Assembly (NCBI GenBank): GCA_905480055.1
Contig: CAJQOW010000150.1
Span: 1 to 5,629, forward strand
Direction of reading: 5' to 3'
Length of the DNA stretch: 5,629 nucleotides
From: an uncultured Acidimicrobiia bacterium
GTDB taxonomy: Bacteria > Actinomycetota > Acidimicrobiia > UBA5794
In this document: in pieces, positions 1 through 5,065 of the stretch
Layout: each line of letters starts with the position of its first letter
Position numbering within the stretch: position 1 is the first letter of the stretch
Notes under the pieces: generated by a model
What the model was told of the DNA's origin: nothing
Database searches by the model: none
The model's input: only the letters and a program-made list of their open reading frames with translations
Made by a program: the position numbers and the translations under genes

Positions 1-471
1 GAACTCGGCGCTGACCGTCAGCCCATCCACGGCAACAGTGCCAATTGCGACGTGTTCGTCGACTGGCTCCCACGAGATCACCTCTGTCGCCCAGACTGCC
101 GGGAACCACATCGATTCGTTCAGCCACCGCATCAGCGATCCTTGGTCCATCTCGTCCCCGGAGGCGTCGACAACGGTGAATACCCCGAACAGCTTCACCC
201 GCATTCGGCCACGACCGTTCACGAGCGAATCAGTCGCCCGTCCGACCCGAACGCCTGCAGACAGCAACGATGCGTTCCATAGAAAACCCGGCCTGTCCAG
301 CGTGTAGTCCTCTTGGGCTGTGAACCGGAGCCAACGGCCATCGGAAGCTGTGCGGATTTTGCCCTCTTGAAGGACCCTTGCGGCGGTGGGCACTTCGCCG
401 TTCACCACGCCCGCCCGGCTCAATCCGCGCTGCACCGGTGCTGGCAGACCCTCAACATCCAGCCGACTCAT
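1..471 (-). CDS. DUF6544-like protein, 3' end beyond the left edge
   Basis: Read on the minus strand from ATG at 471-469, the frame stays open for 157 codons to base 1, so the C-terminus is missing. The protein starts MSRLDVEGLPAPVQRGL, close to the 'LP.PV.RYL' opening I recall for DUF6544 (a family of unknown function). Other matches to that pattern are GRWLRFTAQEDY (residues 45-56), RPGFLWNASL (60-69), GRGRMRVKLFGVF (87-99), then GSLMRWLNES and WFP (111-124), and ISWEPVD (132-138). I see no membrane segment in this part. No clear Shine-Dalgarno sequence precedes the ATG. In-frame GTG codons at 495 and 492 are alternative starts, with a TGA at 501-499 limiting the frame. It is divergent from the relic and oxidoreductase to its right. 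The coding call is firm; the family name is from memory and the function unknown. Confidence 0.75.
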   Translation of the reverse strand, partial: MSRLDVEGLPAPVQRGLSRAGVVNGEVPTAARVLQEGKIRTASDGRWLRFTAQEDYTLDRPGFLWNASLLSAGVRVGRATDSLVNGRGRMRVKLFGVFTVVDASGDEMDQGSLMRWLNESMWFPAVWATEVISWEPVDEHVAIGTVAVDGLTVSAEF

Positions 472-502
472 GAAGACGACGGTAGCCGCCACCACAACTC
501 AG

Positions 503-719
503 ATGTGCCGATCTCTGCGGCGCAGGGTCGCTGGCTCGTCACCGTGAAGCCCGATCGAGGCCGCCAGGGTTCTGCTCGAGGCAGGTTGGAAGGATCAGGA
601 CTTCGCCCAGGGTTGCAGCTGCTCGCCGATGAAGTCCCGCGGCCATTCGGAGCCGCCATCCGCACGAATACTGCCTCCGATCGCAACGCGTCGTGGCTCA
701 GTGGCTGTGCGGTGCTCAC
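503..719 (+). pseudogene. Relic of an NTF2/SnoaL-like gene with its leader frame
   Basis: This stretch aligns by eye with the intact minus-strand gene at 4510-4920 and its leader. The leader part (503-547) reads MCRSLRRRVAGSSP then TGA, 14 codons exactly as in the intact copy, and its stop overlaps a GTG (544-546) as GTGA. After that GTG an extra base shifts frame. Frame then gives PIEAARVLLEAGWKDQDFAQ (551-610), matching PIEIARALFEEGWNEQDF of the intact protein. A one-base loss near 610 moves to the next frame, LQLLADEVPRPFGAA (about 614-658), matching QRLADEIPLHIGAV. A third shift near 690 precedes bases matching 'ATCGTGGCCCGGTGG'. Over one 49-base block about 40 bases agree. Only the first 45% or so of the gene is left, ending just before the oxidoreductase ribosome binding site. 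With three frameshifts it cannot encode the protein. It occupies most of the 268-base gap 472-739. Confidence 0.72.
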
Positions 720-727
720 AGCCGAAC

Positions 728-732
728 AGGAG
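728..732 (+). promoter_or_regulatory. Ribosome binding site of the oxidoreductase
   Basis: AGGAG lies 7 bases before ATG at 740. It decides the start: the open frame also contains ATG at 629, but that part belongs to the NTF2-like relic, has no comparable site, and would add residues unlike the luciferase-like family. Confidence 0.75.
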
Positions 733-739
733 AACGGAG

Positions 740-1684
740 ATGGCCGACGGGGTGAAGCTCGGAGCCGATTGCTTCAGCCAGAGCACAACATGGAACGACT
801 ACATCGCTTCGATGACTCTCGCCGAGGACCTCGGATACGACTCCCTGTGGACTCCCGACCATGTGCTTCCCACGGTGCCCGGTGGGAATGGCGACGGGGA
901 CATCCTCGAGGCGATGATGTGCCTAGCGGCTGTCGCCCGGGCCACGTCACGCGCAACGTTGGGTTTGCTGGTCAGCCCCATCACGCTACGCAACCCTGCG
1001 GTGCTCACGAAGATGGTCACGACCCTTGACCACATCAGCGGTGGCCGGGCGATCCTCGGAGTGGGTGCTGGATAGGCCGGAGAGGAGCACCGGCAGTACG
1101 GGTTGGAGTTCGGCGACGGATTCGGTGAGCGTCTCCGCTGGCTGCGCGAGGCACTCCCGGTGATGCGTGGCATGCTCGACGGGACACGGCCTTCGGCAAG
1201 CGGCCCCCGATATTCGATGCTCGAGACACTGAACAACCCTCCACCGGTGCAGCGCAACCTCCCCATCATGATCGCTGGGTCAGGAGCGAAGGTCACCCTT
1301 CGACTGGTCGCCGAATACGGGGACATGTGCAACATGATCGGTCCACCTGAATTCATAGCCGAACGAGAGCGAGACCTCCTCGCACACTGCGAGGTCGCAG
1401 GGCGCGACTCCTCGGAGATCGAGCGCACCGTGGCCTTTCGGCAACCCGTGATCCGCGAGACAGCTGCGGAGGCGCAGGCGGTTGCCGCCCGTATCAGTGC
1501 GCACCATGCCATCGATCCTCCATTTCTCGACATGGCGGGTACGCCGGATGCGCTCGTCGAGCACCTGATGCCGTACCTCGACCTCGGATACCGGCACCTC
1601 ATCTTCCAGTTTCTCAGCCCATTCGATCACGAGACAATGGAGCGGATGATCTCCGAGGTAAAACCTCAACTTGACGCGACATAG
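740..1684 (+). pseudogene. F420-dependent luciferase-like oxidoreductase with internal TAG
   Basis: The frame from ATG 740 to TAG 1682-1684 would give 314 residues, a normal length for LLM-class F420-dependent oxidoreductases (TIM barrels using the deazaflavin F420 for hydride transfer, usually cytosolic). Family-like segments run in order along the whole frame: WNDYIASMTLAEDLGYDSLW near the N-terminus with TPDH after it, RATLGLLVSPITLRNPAVL, KMVTTLDHISGGRAILGVGAG (residues about 91-111), EEHRQYGLEF, LPIMIAGSGAKVTLRLVAEY and GDMCNMIG. Codon 112 (1073-1075) is TAG, where the family motif GxGAGW has Trp (TGG), so one base at 1074 separates it from an intact gene. Reading continues in the same frame with no other damage. 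As written, only 111 residues would be made; a TTG at 1103 could in principle restart but has no clear binding site, and neither half would fold as a barrel. It could be a recent nonsense mutation or a base-call error. Substrate unknown. Confidence 0.8.
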
Positions 1685-1744
1685 CGCAAAGCGCCTTGCT
1701 GCACCACCTCGTCACGTGCGGTGGGCCGCCCCCCCCATGCGCCG
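1685..1744. other. Convergent gap with weak inverted repeats
   Basis: Sixty bases between the ends of the oxidoreductase and the cyclase remnant. It holds GCGC-AAA-GCGC at 1684-1694 and CCACC (1704-1708) paired with GGTGG (1720-1724) around a CACGTG, plus a run of eight C at 1729-1736. Either repeat could help termination, but both stems are short and neither is followed by a T-tract. The C-run is a place where read errors are likely. Confidence 0.3.
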
Positions 1745-1978
1745 TCATGTGCGGGTGAGTGGGTAGGCGGTGTGTGTCCCTGGCAAGCCTTTGAGGTTGA
1801 GTTCTCTTGGTTCGCCGACGCTCAGTCCATCAAGGCCACGGATTTCATCTGCAATCGGTCGCGAGACCAAGATCTCATTACCAGAGGCAACGGATGCAGG
1901 GCGGGCTGTCTTGTTGACGGTGTACCCGAAGTAGTCGTCATCGCTGTAAACCATGGAACCGCCGCCCAGGTCCGGCAA
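1745..1978 (-). pseudogene. C-terminal remnant of a class III nucleotide cyclase
   Basis: About 77 codons ending at TGA 1747-1745 encode the last third of a class III cyclase catalytic domain. Key pieces are MVYSDDDYFGYTVNKTAR, with the Asn and Arg (residues 22 and 26 of the fragment) that stabilise the transition state in this family, then ASGNEILVSRPIADEI, then GEPRELNLKGLPGTH, the usual end of the domain. The metal-binding Asp residues and everything upstream are absent. The only start in frame is a TTG at 1978 with no binding site, and preceding bases in another frame (1991-1971, VRSHIAGP) vaguely recall the 'VRIGIHAGP' segment expected just before, suggesting a frameshift as well. The DDDYFG type differs from the YDIWG type of the intact cyclase at 2716-3945, so this is not a copy of that neighbour. 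It lies downstream of the lipoprotein gene on the same strand. It should not have cyclase activity alone. Confidence 0.72.
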
Positions 1979-2008
1979 TATGAGAGCGCACCTGTGTGCT
2001 GTTGGGGC

Positions 2009-2035
2009 GGTCGGCGACCTGAACGGGAGCCGACC
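2009..2035 (-). terminator. Hairpin just after the lipoprotein stop
   Basis: GGTCGGC (2009-2015) and GCCGACC (2029-2035) form a perfect 7-base-pair stem with a 13-base loop, starting 4 bases after the stop of the gene at 2040-2669. No T-tract follows on the minus strand, so it would be a U-less terminator or an RNA-stabilising hairpin. The stem is visible; the function is inferred from position. Confidence 0.45.
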
Positions 2036-2039
2036 TTCG

Positions 2040-2669
2040 TCAGCGGCTCGCGAAGTACTCCGCGGCCAGGGCTTGATGCGTGCGCCACTGTTCGTCCGTG
2101 CCTATCAGGATCGTGTTCAAGACGAACAAGGTGTCGTACACGTCGGGGTGGCTGCGTTCAACCCACAGCCGGTAGTCCTGGATCTTGCCGAAGTCAAAGA
2201 GGTTCCCGGACGACGCGCGGGTGACTGTCAGGTGCGTGATCGCATCACCTGAAACGGTGAATTCGTACGTAGATCGGTCCGTCTGCGTCGGCTCACCAGC
2301 ATCGGTGGAGAATCCGAAGGCACTGACCCGCTCGGTTGCACACGTCACGACGGCACCGTCTCGCTCGCAGTCGGGGTTGAGCTTTCCCTCGCTCAAAGCC
2401 AGAAGTCTCGAATCCCGCACGTCCAGGTCAGCACCGCCAGCCGGCTCGAAGTACACCGTGACGGTCCGGTCATAGCCGCAGTTGGCGCACAGAAAGGTCA
2501 TATCCGGGCTCATTGCCGACTGGTATCCAGCTGCGTCACCCGACTCGTAGGAGGCGAACCAGTCCTCCACTAACTCATCAGGTGTGGCACTCGTCGAACA
2601 TGCGGCGCCGACTATTGCGAGCAGCACACACGCTGCGGCGGTACGCCACCGACTGTTTGATCGATCCAT
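2040..2669 (-). CDS. Putative lipoprotein, NTF2-like
   Basis: From ATG 2669-2667 this gives 209 residues. The start is set by a lipoprotein signal: a charged start (MDRSNSRWR), a hydrophobic stretch ACVLLAIVGAA (13-23) and Cys24 followed by STS; the residues before Cys are Gly-Ala-Ala, slightly off the classic lipobox. The frame stays open to 2918, but that extension overlaps the cyclase coding sequence and is low-complexity and Ser/Arg-rich, so I reject it. The mature part begins DELVEDWFASYESGDAAGYQ, a helix-plus-linker opening typical of NTF2/SnoaL-fold proteins, followed by likely strands. Cys61 and Cys64 form a CxxC and Cys101 and Cys110 are further candidates for disulfides outside the membrane. 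No active site is recognised. There is no clear Shine-Dalgarno sequence. It follows the membrane cyclase by 46 bases on the same strand, suggesting co-expression or its own leaderless promoter. Coding call firm, fold tentative, role unknown. Confidence 0.8.
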   Translation of the reverse strand: MDRSNSRWRTAAACVLLAIVGAACSTSATPDELVEDWFASYESGDAAGYQSAMSPDMTFLCANCGYDRTVTVYFEPAGGADLDVRDSRLLALSEGKLNPDCERDGAVVTCATERVSAFGFSTDAGEPTQTDRSTYEFTVSGDAITHLTVTRASSGNLFDFGKIQDYRLWVERSHPDVYDTLFVLNTILIGTDEQWRTHQALAAEYFASR

Positions 2670-2675
2670 TGGATC

Positions 2676-2681
2676 AGTATG
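2676..2681 (-). promoter_or_regulatory. Possible -10 element of a leaderless lipoprotein mRNA
   Basis: CATACT on the minus strand matches TATAAT at four of six positions and ends 6 bases before the lipoprotein ATG. With no ribosome binding site visible, that spacing would suit transcription starting at or next to the ATG. No convincing -35 box is seen, so this is a weak inference. Confidence 0.25.
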
Positions 2682-2692
2682 GTCGGCCGTTC

Positions 2693-2715
2693 CGACACAA
2701 AGCGCATATGTGTCG
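2693..2715 (-). terminator. Inverted repeat directly after the cyclase stop
   Basis: CGACAC (2693-2698) and GTGTCG (2710-2715) make a perfect 6-base-pair stem with an 11-base loop, touching the cyclase stop at 2718-2716. No T-tract follows. It could be a weak terminator separating cyclase from lipoprotein, an RNA-processing site, or chance. The right arm overlaps a CATATGTG sequence (2705-2712). Confidence 0.3.
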
Positions 2716-3945
2716 TCATGGGCGGGCCTGCTCGTTCGTTTGTTCTCGTGGCCCGTCGAGGTACCAGGTGGTGAGGCTGCCCTTTCCCTTGACTTGGATC
2801 GGGCCTCGGAGTGTGGTTTCGAAGCTGTCCTTGATGAGCTCGTAGGTGGCTTGGGTGATCTGTATTCGGTCGGGTTCTCCGTGGGATTCCATTCGGCTGG
2901 CTGTGTTGACCGTGTCACCCCAAATGTCGTACTGGAACTTGGCGGTTCCGACGACGCCCGCTACCGCGGGCCCCGAGTCGATACCGAACCGGAAACTCAA
3001 AGGTGTGGTTCTGGCGTACTCGAGCATTCTCAGGGCCATCGAGGAGATGGCCTGGGCATGGTCTTCCGTCGGCGTTGGCACTCCTGCGGCGACCATGTAG
3101 GCGTCACCGATGGTTCGGATCTTCTCGCACCCGCACTGGGCGGCCAGAGCGTCGAAGTGGCTGAACACCTCGTTGAGCCGCCCAACCATCTCGTCGGGTT
3201 CCATCTCAGCGAACATCGGGGTGAACCCAACGATGTCAGCGAAGAGCACACTTATCGAAGAGAACCCGCGGGTCGCGGTTTCCCCGGTTTCCTTCATCTC
3301 GAATGCGACCTCGGCAGGCAACACGTTCAGCAGCAAGTCCTCAGCCCGTTCGCGCTCGAGCAACAAGCGATTGACGAGCAGGGCTATGACGGGAACGACC
3401 AGGACAATCACGGCAACGACGGTGTACGAGAACAGCACCGCAGGTAGCGTCGGATCGGGAGGGGGACGGCTCGATTGCAGGGTCTGTTCGAGGAACCCGA
3501 ATACGATTGCTGAGACAACGATGATCCCCCCGATGGCAAGCGCTTCCGTTCTGTTGAGCAACAAAACAGCGACCGTGGTCATCGGGATGCCCCACATCAG
3601 TATCGCACCGGAGTTGGCGTAGCCACCCATGATCACGTGGACAGCAAGAATGCCGATGACGCTGGCACCAGCGAGAACCAAGTAAGTTCGGCGAGTGCTT
3701 CCCGTGGTGACGAAGACCACCCAGGCGATGATGTAGAAGAACCCGATCCCGACTTCGACCCAACCAGCAGCTGGCTCGCCGAACCAGAAGAAGAGCGTGG
3801 CGATCACGGCTACTCCCGGTATGGAGCCCAGGGTCCACACGACCGCCATCTTGACGATGGTCCGTGGATCCTCCATCGCCACCAGAGCCCCGGAAGGCTC
3901 CGTGCGCGCCGCCAGCCGGTCCCAGAAACTCTCCTGGTCCGTCAT
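2716..3945 (-). CDS. Membrane-anchored class III adenylate/guanylate cyclase
   Basis: ATG 3945-3943 gives 409 residues; GGGAGGG at 3954-3948 is a strong, if close, binding site, whereas the frame's upstream extension to 4152 has no such support. The first 30 residues are soluble. Six hydrophobic segments follow at roughly 31-56, 62-80, 87-107, 113-130, 134-152 and 169-192, the topology of integral-membrane actinobacterial cyclases such as Rv1625c. A linker (LLLERERAEDLLLNVLP, 194-210) couples them to the cytosolic catalytic domain (about 228-395). There, metal-binding Asp237 sits in LFADIVGFT and Asp281 in IRTIGDAYM. Asp340 in YDIWG is at the adenine-recognising position, and Asn347 and Arg351 (VNTASR) stabilise the transition state. 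The Lys that normally pairs with Asp340 is Arg277. One such chain supplies all residues, so a homodimer should make cAMP (or possibly cGMP) from the nucleoside triphosphate. The lipoprotein gene follows on the same strand. The substrate and the signal sensed are not determined. Confidence 0.93.
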   Translation of the reverse strand: MTDQESFWDRLAARTEPSGALVAMEDPRTIVKMAVVWTLGSIPGVAVIATLFFWFGEPAAGWVEVGIGFFYIIAWVVFVTTGSTRRTYLVLAGASVIGILAVHVIMGGYANSGAILMWGIPMTTVAVLLLNRTEALAIGGIIVVSAIVFGFLEQTLQSSRPPPDPTLPAVLFSYTVVAVIVLVVPVIALLVNRLLLERERAEDLLLNVLPAEVAFEMKETGETATRGFSSISVLFADIVGFTPMFAEMEPDEMVGRLNEVFSHFDALAAQCGCEKIRTIGDAYMVAAGVPTPTEDHAQAISSMALRMLEYARTTPLSFRFGIDSGPAVAGVVGTAKFQYDIWGDTVNTASRMESHGEPDRIQITQATYELIKDSFETTLRGPIQVKGKGSLTTWYLDGPREQTNEQARP

Positions 3946-4035
3946 CGCCCTCCCTTCGAGCGTCCACCGAGTCAAGCATCCAACCGACACCAAGGGACAC
4001 GGGAGGCCCTTGTTCTTGACTACACCTCGGAGACG

Positions 4036-4440
4036 ATCTCGGTGGTTGGCCTGTTCATCCATTGGCCGATCGGCGTGATTTGGGTTCTGCGTCCGACGAT
4101 CTGGAGTGAGCAACGCTTCCCAGCGGCTGCTCGGGCGGGTTTGGAAGTTCACACAACGCCAGACCTACACCTTGTTTGTTCTGACCTGGCTCCACACCGC
4201 CGTGTTCCTGGTCGACCTAGACAGGTTCCCGCCGTCCTTCAGCTGGTCTTGGCTTTTCACTGCGCTTGCGATAGTTGCTCAGATTTCCGGATTCGTCCAC
4301 ACAGTGAGAGCGTCGAGAGGCCCATCTCCACGCGACCGCCGCGAAAGACTGGGGCCATCGATGCGAGGGCAGGGTCGGTTGCAGTTGCGAAGTGGGTGGC
4401 CGTGACCGCCCTGTGGAGTCTCCTAGTTATCAGCATCTAC
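4036..4440 (+). pseudogene. Broken membrane-protein gene, ferric-reductase-like C-terminal helices
   Basis: Between the cyclase start and the SnoaL-like gene lie 564 bases whose plus strand holds hydrophobic segments in alternating frames. One frame gives TISVVGLFIHWPIGVIWVL (4036-4089). The next frame, open from GTG 4106 to TGA 4403-4405, gives SNASQRLLGRVWKFTQRQTY, then LFVLTWLHTAVFLVD and WLFTALAIVAQISGFVHTV. The first frame resumes with KWVAVTALWSLLVISIYP (4390-4443). The order helix, 'SN.(A)SQR.LGR.WK..QR..Y', helix with LH, helix recalls the last part of ferric-reductase-like transmembrane domains, where the His binds heme. Upstream helices are missing, no binding site precedes GTG 4106, and two compensating frame changes would be needed to join the parts. 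I therefore read it as a remnant. A short real 99-residue membrane protein from 4106 is the main alternative. The family assignment is from motif memory only. Confidence 0.45.
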
Positions 4441-4486
4441 CCCCGGGACTCGCTTGACCGCTGGACCGACGACGCCGTCACAACCT

Positions 4487-4508
4487 GCCCATATCTGCAC
4501 ATATGGGC
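4487..4508 (-). terminator. Perfect inverted repeat after the SnoaL-like gene
   Basis: GCCCATAT (4487-4494) and ATATGGGC (4501-4508) are a perfect 8-base-pair stem with a 6-base loop, starting one base after the stop codon at 4512-4510. There is no T-tract on either side. Its place points to a bidirectional or U-less terminator; a palindromic protein-binding site is the alternative. Confidence 0.5.
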
Positions 4509-4509
4509 G

Positions 4510-4920
4510 CTAGGTCGTTGGGTTCCCGGCGAGCTGAGCGGTCAGGGTTGCCTGGTCGAGGAGTTCCCACACTTCCACGATGAGGCCGTCCTCGATGCGG
4601 AGAAAGAACGCGTGCTCCACGGCGATCCTGCGGCCGGTGGCTTCACGATCGCCCCACGGACCTGCGTGCGTTCCGTGCATCGTCGCACGCACGGCAGCAA
4701 TCGACTCATCGGCGGTGACTGAGTGGAGCTCGAATCGGAAGTCTGGGAAGGCCGTATGCCACCGGGCCACGATGTCTTGGAGGTCGGTGTCACTGGTTGT
4801 GTGAGTGACGGCCCCGATATGCAGCGGGATCTCGTCGGCGAGTCGCTGGGACACTCGGGTGAAGTCCTGTTCGTTCCAGCCTTCCTCGAACAGAGCCCTG
4901 GCGATTTCGATCGGTGTCAC
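4510..4920 (-). CDS. SnoaL-like (NTF2-fold) ester cyclase family protein
   Basis: GTG 4920-4918 to TAG 4512-4510 encodes 136 residues without signal peptide or membrane segment, the usual size of a single-domain cytosolic SnoaL-like protein. It begins TPIEIARALFEEGWNEQDF, the N-terminal helix and turn of the fold, then IVARWHTAFPDFRFELHSV (50-68), the strand RATMHGTHAGPWG (78-90), TGRRIAVEHAFFLRIEDGLI (95-114) and VEVWELLDQATL (115-126). The 'MHGTH.G', 'TGR...VE...F.R..DG.I.E.WE..D' pattern is typical of the SnoaL/ester cyclase group; Asp122 is at the place of the usual late acidic residue. Members include polyketide cyclases and many proteins of unknown substrate, so no reaction is assigned. 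There is no Shine-Dalgarno sequence before this GTG; it overlaps the stop of a 14-codon leader as GTGA, so translation is probably coupled. A decayed paralogue lies at 503-719. Confidence 0.85.
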   Translation of the reverse strand: MTPIEIARALFEEGWNEQDFTRVSQRLADEIPLHIGAVTHTTSDTDLQDIVARWHTAFPDFRFELHSVTADESIAAVRATMHGTHAGPWGDREATGRRIAVEHAFFLRIEDGLIVEVWELLDQATLTAQLAGNPTT

Positions 4921-4961
4921 GGTGACAAGCTAGCGAACCCGCACCACACGTATCGGCACAT
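4917..4961 (-). CDS. 14-residue leader peptide overlapping the SnoaL-like gene
   Basis: ATG 4961-4959 opens a frame MCRYVWCGFASLSP that stops at TGA 4919-4917, sharing four bases (GTGA) with the downstream start. It has the strong binding site that the main gene lacks. The relic at 503-547 keeps the same length, the same start and stop and the same GTGA overlap. Between the two copies 36 of 45 bases agree with no gap, but only six residues match (Met1, Cys2, Arg3, Ala10, Ser13, Pro14), so the peptide sequence itself may matter little. The likely role is to bring ribosomes to the SnoaL-like start by reinitiation. Two Cys residues leave room for a cysteine-responsive role, which is speculation. 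Confidence 0.5.
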   Translation of the reverse strand: MCRYVWCGFASLSP

Positions 4962-4966
4962 ATGAT

Positions 4967-4972
4967 CTCCTC
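4967..4972 (-). promoter_or_regulatory. Ribosome binding site of the leader frame
   Basis: GAGGAG on the minus strand lies 5 bases before the leader ATG at 4961 and 46 bases before the SnoaL-like GTG. Its position indicates that ribosomes load on the leader first. Confidence 0.65.
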
Positions 4973-4976
4973 TGAT

Positions 4977-5007
4977 TGCAGCGAGAGCACTCCTGGCCAT
5001 CGCTGCA
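4977..5007. repeat. Inverted repeat in the divergent promoter region
   Basis: TGCAGCG (4977-4983) and CGCTGCA (5001-5007) are inverted around 17 bases; the right copy lies in a 10-base palindrome CGCTGCAGCG (5001-5010). ATTGCA (4975-4980) and TGCAAT (5026-5031) form an outer pair, with another TGCAA at 5018-5022. This lies between the divergent leader/SnoaL-like unit and the lipoprotein gene, so it could be a shared operator. I see no reliable -10/-35 pair in the gap. Confidence 0.3.
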
Positions 5008-5065
5008 GCGGTTGGCCTGCAACAATGCAATCCATGAGTGAATGAAGGCTGGATCGGATACTTCG

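Noticed and set aside
313..1029. A 238-codon open frame on the plus strand
   Set aside because: It is antisense to the DUF6544-like gene and out of frame with the oxidoreductase; only about 614-690 has meaning, as part of the SnoaL-like relic.
1073..1075. Pyrrolysine insertion or programmed readthrough at TAG
   Set aside because: The family has Trp here and nothing in the window suggests a recoding element or pyrrolysine genes; mutation or base error is simpler.
799..1602. A 267-codon open frame on the minus strand
   Set aside because: It is the antisense shadow of the oxidoreductase, rich in Arg and Ser with no recognisable motif.
2670..2918. Longer N-terminus for the lipoprotein
   Set aside because: It would overlap the cyclase end by about 200 bases and bury the lipoprotein signal 83 residues inside the protein.
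2716..3622. Several 110-290-codon plus-strand frames across the cyclase gene
   Set aside because: They are antisense frames of a gene with complete catalytic motifs on the other strand.
3946..4152. Longer N-terminus for the cyclase
   Set aside because: The extra 69 residues look non-coding, and a strong GGGAGGG site precedes ATG at 3945.
3637..4722. A 361-codon open frame on the plus strand
   Set aside because: It runs antisense through the cyclase and SnoaL-like genes; its sequence is low-complexity apart from the hydrophobic segments assigned to the membrane-protein remnant.
4495..4964. GCACATATG copies as terminal repeats of a mobile unit around the SnoaL-like gene
   Set aside because: Nine bases are too short, there is no transposase or target duplication, and the second copy of the unit (503-719) lacks matching ends.
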